From contig NZ_JAJNOR010000008.1 of assembly GCF_021044755.1 (NCBI RefSeq), positions 1 to 64,000 on the forward strand: a stretch of DNA of 64,000 nucleotides, in the 5' to 3' direction. Source of the stretch: Lientehia hominis (GTDB lineage: Bacteria > Bacillota > Clostridia > Lachnospirales > Lachnospiraceae). Below, piece by piece: positions 33,790 through 43,400 of this stretch; the first letter of the stretch is position 1, and each line of letters opens with the position of its first letter. The notes beneath the pieces were generated by a model that worked only from the letters and a program-made list of their open reading frames with translations, ran no database searches and was not told where the DNA came from. Made by a program: the position numbers and the translations under genes.

Positions 33790-33895
33790 TGATACAAAAT
33801 GTTTTCTGGAATCATTTTCTGGGTTCTTACAGAAACGCCACATGCGATTGAATCTTTATATTTTGTATGTTATACTGGAACTGATTCGAGGATGA
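33719..33895 (+). other. Small open frame crossing the right end of repeat copy B
   Basis: A 58-codon frame starts MSAYFGAEERAGIENLFE inside the element and ends CFLESFSGFLQKRHMRL... outside it. There is no clear ribosome binding site, and the promoter of the next gene lies within its last third. It may be chance, or a leftover of a gene the element derives from. Confidence 0.25.
33848..33876 (+). promoter_or_regulatory. Promoter of the signalling cluster
   Basis: TTGAAT (33848-33853), a 17-base spacer and TGT-TATACT with an extended -10 (33868-33876). It starts about 60 bases after the end of repeat copy B and leaves a leader of about 140 bases before the first gene. Confidence 0.65.
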
Positions 33896-34023
33896 ACAGA
33901 GTTGAATTTTTTTTGTCGGGGCTTTAAGTTGTGAATATAGGGCGCCGTCTATTTTTTTCTCAGAGAAGTCCTTTTGTCCATAAAGAATAAAAATTAAGTA
34001 AGAAGTCAAAAGGAGACTATGGC

Positions 34024-36627
34024 ATGCTTGCAAAAAAGGAAATTTTAGTTGTAGAAGATAATGAGATCAACCGAATGATGCTGTGCGAGCTTCTGTCCTC
34101 GGAATATGATGTACTGGATGCGGAGAATGGACAGGAAGCGCTTGCGGTCCTCGAGAAGCATAAGGATGACGTGGCTCTGATTCTGCTGGACATCATCATG
34201 CCCGTTATGGATGGTTATACATTCCTGTCCATCGCAAAGGCAGATCCTTCTCTTTCCTCTATTCCGGTAATTGTCACCACTCAGAGCGACAGCGAAGCGG
34301 ACGAGGTGTCCGCACTGTCTCATGGGGCTGCTGATTTTGTGGCAAAGCCATATAAACCTCAGATCATATTACATAGGGTGGCCAGCATCATTCATCTGCG
34401 GGAAACGGCCGCCATGATCAATCAGTTCCAGTACGACCGTCTGACCGGACTTTACAGCAAAGAGTACTTTTATCAGAAGGCAAAGGAGACGCTTCAGCAG
34501 AATCCTGAGCGGCGGTATGACATCATCTGTTCTGATATTGAGAATTTTAAGCTCATAAATGATGTTTTTGGTATACCGGCGGGAGACAGGCTTCTGTGTG
34601 GGATTGCGGAACTGTACCGGCAGGTCGTAAATGCCAGAGGAGCTTATGGACGGCTGAACGCGGATCAGTTCGTCTGCCTGATTGAGCCGGAGGGTTCCTA
34701 TACAGATGAGATGTTTATCCAGATCAATGAAAAAGTCTCACAGCTTCCCAATGCTAAAAATGTTGTGATGAAGTGGGGAATCTATTCTGTCGAGGACCGA
34801 AACGTAAGCGTAGAGCAGATGTGCGACCGCGCCCTTTTAGCGGCCCGCAGCATCAAGGGACAGTATGGTAAGTATTTTGCCGCTTATGATGACAAGCTTC
34901 GGGATGAGCTGCTGAGACAGCAGGCCATCATAGATGAAATGGAATCTGCATTAAAAGAAGAGCAGTTTTTAATATATCTGCAGCCCAAATATAGGATCCG
35001 GGATGATAAGCTGGCCGGGGCGGAAGCGCTTGTCCGCTGGAATCATCCGAAGTGGGGGGTCCAGTCTCCTGCAGAATTTATTCCGCTGTTTGAAAAAAAT
35101 GGCTTTATCACAAAACTGGATCAGTTCGTGTGGGACAAGACCTGTTCCTATCTTCGGGAGTGGGATAAAAAAGGATATCCACCCATTCCGGTTTCTGTGA
35201 ATGTATCCAGAGCGGATATTTATAATGCGGACATTGCAGATATCCTGATGAATACGGTCAAAAAATATGGACTGCCGCCGTCGAGACTTCATCTGGAGAT
35301 CACGGAAAGCGCTTATACGGAAAATCCTGGACAGATCATTGAGACCGTGAGCCATCTGCGGGAGCTGGGATTTATTATTGAAATGGACGATTTTGGAAGC
35401 GGCTATTCGTCTTTGAATATGCTGAACCAGATGCCGATCGATATTTTGAAGCTGGATATGAAATTTATCCAGAGCGAAACGGTGAAGCCGGCGAATCAGG
35501 GAGTATTCCGGTTTATCATGGAGCTTGCCCGCTGGATGCACTTGAGTGTCGTGGCGGAGGGAGTGGAAACCAGAGAGCAGCTGGAACGCCTTTTAGAGAC
35601 CGGCTGCGATTATGTGCAGGGATATTTTTTTGCGCGGCCGATGCCGGAGAAAGATTTTGAAGATCTGATCAGAGAACAGCTGACGGATGACGAGCAGGAA
35701 CAGCAGAGGAAAGAATCCGATGGAGATATAGGTAGCGGTTACCAGAAGAAGCTCCTTCTGATCGCAGACGAGGACAAAGATTACCGGAATCAGTTCCGGG
35801 AGGCTTTTCTGGAATATTTCCAAGTGGCAGAGGCGGCGGACATGGATGCTGCTTTAGAGGCGGCTGAAGCGTACAAGGGTCGGATAACCGCAGTTCTCCT
35901 CAGCCTTACATTGCCGGAAGCCGGCGGTCTTGCGGTGTTGACGGCACTCAAAAGAAACAAGGCAGTGTGGGATATTCCTGTTATAGTTACTGGCGGGCCG
36001 GATCTTCAGATGGAGAAAAAAGCTTTGGAGCTGGGAGCTGCTGATTATGCCGTTAAACCCCATGCAAAGGAGAGCCTTTGGAAAAGGGTGGTCCACGCTA
36101 CCAGACTGGCTTCTTTACAAAATGGGGAGAAAAATCTGCAGGAGGAAGCTTACCGGGATCATATGACCGGTGTCCTGAACAGGCGGGGATGGGAAGCGGC
36201 TCTCGGCTCTTTAAGGAAAGAGGAGGCCCCCTTTGCTTTTTATCTTTTTGATCTGGATGACTTAAAACAAATCAATGACACCTTCGGGCATATGGAAGGG
36301 GACAGGCTGATCCAGGAATTCAGCCAGATCCTCCGATCCAAAGTCAGAGAGACGGATATCCTGGCAAGATACGGAGGGGATGAATTTGTGGCTGTTATAA
36401 AATCTATGCCGTCTGGTGAAATAGCTTTAAAGAAGGGAAAAGAGATCTGCCGGTCCCTTTCAGATTTCCACTTTGCGGATGGTCTGCCAGTGACAGTTTC
36501 TGTGGGCGTCGCGATATGGGAAGCACAGTCCGCTTTAGAAGATGTGATGAGAAAAGTTGATTTGGCTCTGTACCGGGCAAAGGCTAATGGAAAGGGCGGA
36601 TGCTGCCTATGGGAGGAACGGGACTGA
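34024..36627 (+). CDS. Cyclic-di-GMP signalling protein: REC-GGDEF*-EAL-REC*-GGDEF
   Basis: An 867-residue cytoplasmic protein. Receiver 1 (about 4-122) has Asp56 in LLDIIMP and Lys108. GGDEF 1 (about 137-290) is degenerate, with GRLNADQF where RYGGDEF is expected. The EAL domain (about 300-552) looks active: EALVRW (334-339), ITES, DDFGSG, KLD and EGVET are all present. Receiver 2 (about 575-695) has Ser627 in LLSLTLP where the phosphorylated aspartate should be. GGDEF 2 (about 705-862) is intact at 784-788 and has the inhibitory site RETD (775-778). The protein could thus both make and degrade cyclic-di-GMP, with control by phosphorylation of receiver 1. AGGAGA precedes ATG 34024. Its stop overlaps the start of the next hybrid kinase gene. 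Confidence 0.93.
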   Translation: MLAKKEILVVEDNEINRMMLCELLSSEYDVLDAENGQEALAVLEKHKDDVALILLDIIMPVMDGYTFLSIAKADPSLSSIPVIVTTQSDSEADEVSALSHGAADFVAKPYKPQIILHRVASIIHLRETAAMINQFQYDRLTGLYSKEYFYQKAKETLQQNPERRYDIICSDIENFKLINDVFGIPAGDRLLCGIAELYRQVVNARGAYGRLNADQFVCLIEPEGSYTDEMFIQINEKVSQLPNAKNVVMKWGIYSVEDRNVSVEQMCDRALLAARSIKGQYGKYFAAYDDKLRDELLRQQAIIDEMESALKEEQFLIYLQPKYRIRDDKLAGAEALVRWNHPKWGVQSPAEFIPLFEKNGFITKLDQFVWDKTCSYLREWDKKGYPPIPVSVNVSRADIYNADIADILMNTVKKYGLPPSRLHLEITESAYTENPGQIIETVSHLRELGFIIEMDDFGSGYSSLNMLNQMPIDILKLDMKFIQSETVKPANQGVFRFIMELARWMHLSVVAEGVETREQLERLLETGCDYVQGYFFARPMPEKDFEDLIREQLTDDEQEQQRKESDGDIGSGYQKKLLLIADEDKDYRNQFREAFLEYFQVAEAADMDAALEAAEAYKGRITAVLLSLTLPEAGGLAVLTALKRNKAVWDIPVIVTGGPDLQMEKKALELGAADYAVKPHAKESLWKRVVHATRLASLQNGEKNLQEEAYRDHMTGVLNRRGWEAALGSLRKEEAPFAFYLFDLDDLKQINDTFGHMEGDRLIQEFSQILRSKVRETDILARYGGDEFVAVIKSMPSGEIALKKGKEICRSLSDFHFADGLPVTVSVGVAIWEAQSALEDVMRKVDLALYRAKANGKGGCCLWEERD

Positions 36628-39600
36628 TGAAGTATGATACAAAGGACACTGTTCAGGCATTTTGCCGTGCATGGTTTGAGCAGAGGGATATAACGAAAAC
36701 AGTCTCGTTTCTTACAGAGGATGTGAGCTTTTTTGGTACAGGGATGGATGAACATGCCTTCGGCAGAGCAGAGATGTCCGCATATGTGCAGGAGGACATC
36801 CAGGAGATTACTGAGCCGTTTTCCTGTGTGTTAAATGTAGTTCATGAATACCGGACGGCGGGCCATATATGCAACATATCTGCAAAGCTTACGCTTATCA
36901 GTTCTCTTTATACCTGGCATCTTCACGCGTTTTTTGATTTGGTGAGGCAGGACAGCGGGGACTGGCTGATACAGGGGCTTCATTTTGCGGAGCCGGGGAG
37001 CAGTCAGCGTGGAAAGGAGCATTATCCCAAAACGCTGGTGATGGAACATATCGCCAAACAAAGACAGGAGCTTTTAAATGATTCTATGGCAGGCGGTATG
37101 ATGGGCGGATACATAGAAGACGGATTTCCGTATTACTTTATTAACCGTCAGCTGCTGGACTATCTGGATTATGAAGACGAGGCAGATTTTATAAATGATA
37201 TAGGCGGGATGGTCTCCAACTGCATACATCCGGACGACCGGAAAGCTGTGGATGAGATGGTCAGCGTACAGCTTGCCGGTGCAGACGAATATATTGCGGA
37301 ATATCGGATGAGGAAGAAAGACGGTTCCTATATATGGGTCCATGATCTGGGCCGGAAGATCACTGCGGAGGATGGCCGCCCGGCTATCGTGTCAGTATGT
37401 ATCGATATCTCGGATCAGAGAAAAATCAGGGATGAGCTTCTGCATCTTTATAATAATATTCCCGGGGCGATTTTTCGCTGCCGGTATGACGCGGACTTTT
37501 CTGTGATCGATGCCAATGACGGCCTGTTTGATTTCTTGGGTTATTCCCGGGAAGAATTTGCCTCCATGGGAAGCCGGCTGTCCGCAGTCATCCATCCGGA
37601 AGATCTGGCAGGCATGGCAGAAAGGACCGGCGGCCAGCTGAATCACGGAAATACAGTTCACAGTGAGAATCGTGTGATCTGTAAGGATGGAATTGTAAAG
37701 TGGGTGTCCATGAAAGCGCAGTTTTTTCAGGAAAAGGAAGAAGCGCAGCTTTTTTGTGTGTTTATAGACATTTCGGACGAAAAGCGGCGGCAGGAACGGA
37801 ATAGGGAACTATATGAGCGCGAACTGGCTTACTTTGTGGAACTGTCTTCAGAGGAAGGAAGCAGCCAGGGAAGAGCGAATGTAACGCAGAACAGGACAGA
37901 AAGCTATATTTCTATTCCACAGATGGCCATTGCCCGGGCAGGAACCACCTACGATGAGCTGGTAAAGCATTTTGCCGCTTCCGCCGTTGATCCGTCATAT
38001 GGAGAAACAATCCGAGACACTCTCATCAGAGAAAAAGTATTAGAGGATTATCAAACGGGCAGAACAGATTTTCATTTTGAATTTCTGCGCCGCCGAAACT
38101 GCGGGGACGCGTTCTGGAGCAACACGAGCTTCCGCCTTTACCGGGAGCCAGAGACCCGCGATATAGTCGCGTTTTTCTATACTACAGATAATACATTGCA
38201 TAAGATTCAGGAGCAGCTGCTGCAAAAGATCGCGAGACTGGATCATGAACGGCTGACTGACGTAGATATTCGTCAGGACACTTACCGGATTCTTTCTTTT
38301 GAACGCGATGAAGACAAGATATCTCCCCATGGAGAATTTATGGCAGAGGCCCGTTTGATTGCAGACCGGTTTATGGATGAAGATGCAAAACGGGAATATC
38401 TGGAAAAATTGGATTTTCAATATATGGAAGAACGACTGGCGCGGGAACCGGTCTATTCTTTTGTCATTGAGATGTTGGACGAACAGGGAAATAAGAGAGT
38501 AAAGCGGTTTCAGGTCTTTTATATTGAAAAGAGCCTGGGCCGGGTCTGTGTAGCCCGCAGTGATGTGACAGATGTCGTTCAGAAAGAGCAGCGGCAGAAG
38601 GAAGAACTGGCCTCGGCGCTGGTAGCGGCAGAGCAGGCCAACGCGGCCAAATCTGATTTTTTGTCCCGCATGTCTCATGAGATACGGACGCCGATGAATG
38701 CCATTATCGGTATGAGCACCATTGCCGCTCAGTCAGTAGGGGATGATGAGCAGGTGGCGGACTGCATTTCCAAGATTGGCATATCTTCCCGTTTCCTGCT
38801 CTCTCTGATCAATGATATTCTGGATATGAGCCGCATAGAAAGCGGAAAGATGCTTTTGAAAAATGAGAAGATTCCCACGGAAGAATTTTTGACTGGAATC
38901 AATTCTATCTGCTATTCCCAAGCGGAAGCTAAGGGTGTAGATTATGAGTGCATTGTGGATCCGGTGCTGGACAGCTGCTATATAGGTGATGCGATGAAGC
39001 TGCAGCAGGTGCTTCTGAATATCCTGAGCAACGCTATCAAGTTCACCGGGGAAGGGGGAAAGGTCACATTTTCTGCCTCGCAGCGGCACAGGACCAAAAA
39101 TGATGCGGCTCTGCGGTTTATTGTGAATGATACGGGTGTCGGAATGAGTGAAGAATTCCTGCCCCATATTTTCGAGCCGTTTTCTCAGGAGTCCATCGGT
39201 ACTACGGCGCTTTATGGCGGAACAGGGCTGGGACTTGCTATTTCCAAAAGTATAGCGGATATGATGGACGGTGCGATCACAGTACGTTCCATAAAGGATA
39301 TCGGCACGGAATTTACTGTGGATGTAAAGCTCGGCATTTCGGAAGAAGAAAAGCTCCGGCGTTTTCCGAAAAAGCAGGATTATAATTTTTCTCATCTGAA
39401 AACATTGGTTGTAGATGATGATGTGGTAGTCTGCCAGAGCGCGGTCGTCACTCTGCGGGAAATGGGCGTCGTTGCAGAATGGGTGGACAGCGGCCGGAAG
39501 GCAGTTGACAGGGTGCAGGAGCTTTGGGACACAGGCAGGTATTATGATATGATTCTGATAGACTGGAAGATGCCTGGGATGGACGGTATTGAGACGGCCA

Positions 39601-40205
39601 AACGCATCCGTGCGATCGTAGGGCCGGAGGTCACGATCATCATCATGACTGCATACGACTGGATATCCATTGAGCATGAAGCAAAGCTGGCCGGCGTCAA
39701 TCTGCTGATGAGCAAGCCCATGTACAAATCTATTCTGGTATCGGCTTTTTCCAGAGCGCTGGGTGAAAAGGAAGAACAGGAGCGGGAAGAAAAAGCCGAG
39801 GAGTATGATTTCAGCGGAAAACGTATACTGCTGGCAGAAGATAACGAGATCAATACGGAGGTAGCGGTGATGCTACTGAAAAATAAAGGATTCACAGTGG
39901 ATACAGCGGAAAACGGCCTGCGGGCGATGGAGCTGTTCAGCAAATCTCCGGAAAAGTATTATGACGCCGTCCTGATGGATATCCGGATGCCGTTTATGGA
40001 CGGGCTGACTGCTGCCGCCAGCATCCGCCATCTCAGCAATGCGGACGCCGGGACGATTCCGATAATCGCGATGACTGCCAATGCCTTTGACGACGATATA
40101 CAGAAGAGCAAGGCGGCCGGGATGGACGCCCATCTGGCCAAGCCGATAGATTCGGAGCGGCTTTATCAGACGCTCTATCATTTCATCTCCAGGAAGGAGA
40201 GCTGA
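36627..40205 (+). CDS. Soluble hybrid histidine kinase: NTF2-like-PAS-PAS-PAS-HisKA-HATPase-REC-REC
   Basis: A 1192-residue protein without evident membrane segments. Residues 1-130 look like an NTF2/SnoaL-fold domain (VQAFCRAWFEQRDITKTVSF, later GDWLIQGLHF). PAS domains follow at about 150-260 and 270-385, and one or two PAS-like segments at 410-640. The kinase core has His684 in MSHEIRTPMNA, the N-box NILSNAIKFTG, and DTGVGM and GGTGLGLAIS. Receiver 1 (about 926-1050) has Asp979 and receiver 2 (about 1070-1190) has Asp1118 in LMDIRMP. Phosphate may pass from His684 to a receiver and on to an Hpt partner. I chose ATG 36627, which overlaps the TGA of the preceding gene, with GGGAGG 11 bases upstream. 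A small Hpt-like gene follows after three bases. Confidence 0.9.
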   Translation: MKYDTKDTVQAFCRAWFEQRDITKTVSFLTEDVSFFGTGMDEHAFGRAEMSAYVQEDIQEITEPFSCVLNVVHEYRTAGHICNISAKLTLISSLYTWHLHAFFDLVRQDSGDWLIQGLHFAEPGSSQRGKEHYPKTLVMEHIAKQRQELLNDSMAGGMMGGYIEDGFPYYFINRQLLDYLDYEDEADFINDIGGMVSNCIHPDDRKAVDEMVSVQLAGADEYIAEYRMRKKDGSYIWVHDLGRKITAEDGRPAIVSVCIDISDQRKIRDELLHLYNNIPGAIFRCRYDADFSVIDANDGLFDFLGYSREEFASMGSRLSAVIHPEDLAGMAERTGGQLNHGNTVHSENRVICKDGIVKWVSMKAQFFQEKEEAQLFCVFIDISDEKRRQERNRELYERELAYFVELSSEEGSSQGRANVTQNRTESYISIPQMAIARAGTTYDELVKHFAASAVDPSYGETIRDTLIREKVLEDYQTGRTDFHFEFLRRRNCGDAFWSNTSFRLYREPETRDIVAFFYTTDNTLHKIQEQLLQKIARLDHERLTDVDIRQDTYRILSFERDEDKISPHGEFMAEARLIADRFMDEDAKREYLEKLDFQYMEERLAREPVYSFVIEMLDEQGNKRVKRFQVFYIEKSLGRVCVARSDVTDVVQKEQRQKEELASALVAAEQANAAKSDFLSRMSHEIRTPMNAIIGMSTIAAQSVGDDEQVADCISKIGISSRFLLSLINDILDMSRIESGKMLLKNEKIPTEEFLTGINSICYSQAEAKGVDYECIVDPVLDSCYIGDAMKLQQVLLNILSNAIKFTGEGGKVTFSASQRHRTKNDAALRFIVNDTGVGMSEEFLPHIFEPFSQESIGTTALYGGTGLGLAISKSIADMMDGAITVRSIKDIGTEFTVDVKLGISEEEKLRRFPKKQDYNFSHLKTLVVDDDVVVCQSAVVTLREMGVVAEWVDSGRKAVDRVQELWDTGRYYDMILIDWKMPGMDGIETAKRIRAIVGPEVTIIIMTAYDWISIEHEAKLAGVNLLMSKPMYKSILVSAFSRALGEKEEQEREEKAEEYDFSGKRILLAEDNEINTEVAVMLLKNKGFTVDTAENGLRAMELFSKSPEKYYDAVLMDIRMPFMDGLTAAASIRHLSNADAGTIPIIAMTANAFDDDIQKSKAAGMDAHLAKPIDSERLYQTLYHFISRKES

Positions 40206-40208
40206 ATT

Positions 40209-40451
40209 ATGCCCGGATTTAGAGAAACCTTTGAAGCCTATGGCGGCGATTATCCGAATACGATGGCACGTTTTCTGCAAAACGAGACTTTTTACCTGGG
40301 ACTGAGACCGCTGCATGCCGCTGTCTGTGCAGTGGTGGAGCCGCTCAGAAACAGGGAGGAGCGGAGTGATTATGCGGACCTGTATGAAGCGATTCGGTCG
40401 GAATACCAAAATGCGGAGAAACTGCGGCAGGACCTGATGGGAGGAAACTGA
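40209..40451 (+). CDS. Mini Hpt-like protein lacking the phospho-histidine segment
   Basis: An 80-residue protein. The N-terminus FRETFEAYGGDYPNTMARFL and the C-terminal half (LRPLHAAVCAVVEPLR, then YADLYEAIRSEYQ) recall the first and last helices of Hpt proteins found beside hybrid kinases in this group of bacteria. Between FLQNETFYL and GLRPL, about 30-45 residues that would carry the HTLKG phosphorylation motif seem to be absent. No other histidine lies in an Hpt-like setting. AGGAGAGC lies upstream of ATG 40209. The gene is three bases after the first hybrid kinase and two bases before the second, so it is co-translated. It could be a decayed Hpt or a non-phosphorylated adaptor. Confidence 0.6.
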   Translation: MPGFRETFEAYGGDYPNTMARFLQNETFYLGLRPLHAAVCAVVEPLRNREERSDYADLYEAIRSEYQNAEKLRQDLMGGN

Positions 40452-40453
40452 GC

Positions 40454-43400
40454 ATGGCAATAGGGAATTATCTTACAGTGGAACAGACGGATGCTATTTT
40501 GGACAATATGCCGGTGGCTGTCTTTGTCAGCGATATTGAGGACAGGAGCATTCTCTATGCCAACCGTCTTGCGAAAGAGACCTTATTGTCCCAGGCCGGC
40601 GGAGAAATACGCTGCTGTTATCATCTGGCAGGTTTTAAAGAACCCTGCTCGTTCTGCCATGCCGAACAGCTGAGCGGGACCGAACCATTTGTACGGGAAT
40701 TCATACATCCCGGCAGTCACCGCATGTATCAGCTGAACGGCAGGCTTATCGACTGGAACGGAAAGCCCGCTCACATTGAATATGCGGTGGATATTACCGA
40801 GAGGAAAGAAGAAGAGGTCCGGTCCAACACTCTAAAGGAAGAACTGCAGACTACTCTGAGCAGTATTCCTTGCGGCCTTGGCGTATATCAGGTTAAAGGA
40901 GAACAGCTCTCACCAGTGTTTCATAACCCGGCTTTTTACAGTATCATGGGGTATTCAAAAGAGCATGTTCAGTCGGTCGAGCGGGAAACAAGCTATTTGG
41001 GTGTTCATCCGGAAGATCTTGCCGATCTGCAGGAAAAAGTGCGGGAAGTGATCAGGGGAAACGTAACCGGACAGCATACCTACCGCCTGTGGAACAGTGA
41101 GAAAGAAGAATACCGGTGGATCCACCTGGAAGCCACGGTAAAACCTGGAATAGACGGGACAAAGCTTCTTTACGGCGTATACAGCGACGTTAGCGAACAG
41201 CAGGATTTAAAAAAGAAATTGATTGATGCCAATGCCAGGACGCGGGACATCATCAATGCAATTCCCGGAGGCGTGGCCATCTACCGTGTGTCCGATATAT
41301 TTGAGACCCGGTATTTTTCCGATGGCGTGCCGGAATTGTCCGGATATACAGTGGAGGAATACCGGGAAAAGGCCAGAGGCGATGCGTCGGAGATGACCTA
41401 CTGGGAGGACAAAGATATGGTGGTCTCCAAATTGCGGGAAGCCATCGCAGAGCACACGGTGGCGGATTTTGAATTCCGGAAGCAGCATCGCGACGGACAC
41501 ATCGTCTGGGTCCATATTCAGGCCAGGCAGATTGGAGAAGAAGAGGGATATCCGCTTATTCAGTGCGTATTTCACAATATCACGGATCTGAAAGAAGCCC
41601 AGCTGGAACTTGGGCATCTGGTCAATTCCATTCCAGGCGGTATCGCCAGCTATCGGGTGGAAGGGGAACGGTTTATACCCACCTATTATTCCGACGGCGT
41701 GATGGAGCTTTCGGGCCATACGAGAAAAGAGTTTACGGAACTGGTTGGAGACGACGCCATGAATGTGATATATGAACCGGATCGGAAACGGGTGCTTGAA
41801 GCGGCTAAAGCAGCGTTGGTGAGCGGGGAGGTACTGGATGTTTCTTATCGGGTCAAACATAAAGACGGGAATATACCGTGGATTCACCTCAACGGACGGC
41901 GTATGGGTCCGTTCTCTGAGAACATGGGATTTTATGCCGTCTTTACCGGTATGTCGGCGGAAACCCAGCTATATCAGAATATTGCCAATGAATCTGCCGA
42001 TGGGATCTATGTGATCGACAAAGAGAATTATGACTTGCTTTATGTCAGCGAGTCAAAAGATCTGTTTACCTGTGGAAAACCCAGCCTTGGAAGAAAATGC
42101 TATGCCGCGCTTCATGGCAAAAGTACTCCATGCGGATTTTGTACGCTTCAAAGCGAACCCGAGGGAAAAGAACATGAGATGGCCGTTGGTGAAGCCGATC
42201 GGTTTTATGCGACCCGGTTTCGTGAGACAGACTGGAACGGGGTTCCTGCGTACATAAAATTTGTCCGTGATATTACGGAAGCAAAGAAAACCAAAAAGGA
42301 AAAAGAACGCCTGGAGGAATATTTCCAGACAATGGCAAAAAACCTGCCGGGAGGAGTGGCAGTCGTGCGATATGGTGAAGACGGCCGCATGACGCCGGAA
42401 TATCTTTCCGACGGATTTGCGGCTCTGACCGGCATGTCTGTGGAGGAAGCCTGGGAGGTGTACCGTCAGGACGCTACAAACGGTACTCATCCCGACGATC
42501 TGGATTATATTAAAAAGCAGCTGGCCATATATATGGCCAGCGGAACAGACCATTATGAAATGTCATACCGGATGAGGAAAGGAACAGATGAATACATTTG
42601 GGTCAAAGCTTCTTTTTCCATCATCCAGAACCGGGAAGGAGAGAAACGGCTGTATGCTATTTATCATGATATTACCAGAGAGAAGGAAGAACAGGAACAG
42701 ATACGGAAGCAGTATAATGATCTGATCGTGCAGCATTACCGTACTCCGGGACCGGATGCGCTTATTGTAGGGCATTGCAACATTACAAAAAACAGAATCT
42801 TAGAGATCATAGATTATACGGATACCGGTGTGCTGGAGCGGTTCGGTACGGTCCGTGAGGAATTTTTTACCGGAATTTCTGCGCTCGTTGTCGATTCGGG
42901 AGCCCGTCGGAAGTTTTTGAATACTTATTTGAACGCCCCGTCTTTGGATGCTTTCCGGAGAAATGAAACAGAACAGATCCAGGAATGTTTCATTCAGCTT
43001 CCGAATGAGTCCAGCGGCCGGTACGCCCAGTTTAAGATGAATATGGTGTCCACGCCGGATAACGATGATGTGACGGGGATTCTGACGGTGACAGATATTA
43101 CAGAACGGACGATATCCGACCGGATTCTGCACCAGCTTTCAGTCAGCGGGTATGATTTTGTCGTCGACGTGGATATGATAAAGGATTCCTACCGGATTCT
43201 TTCTTACAGCGAGAATGCCAACTGCATTCCGCCAAGAGAGGGCTGCCATACGGAATGGATGAATCATATGCTGGATTACAGGATTGTTCCAAGGGACAGA
43301 GAGAGGTTCAAAAAAGGTCTGGATCCGGTTATGATGACTGAACGGCTGCAGAATGGCGGTCCCTATACCTTTGCGTTTTCTATTGTGGACAATAATGGAG

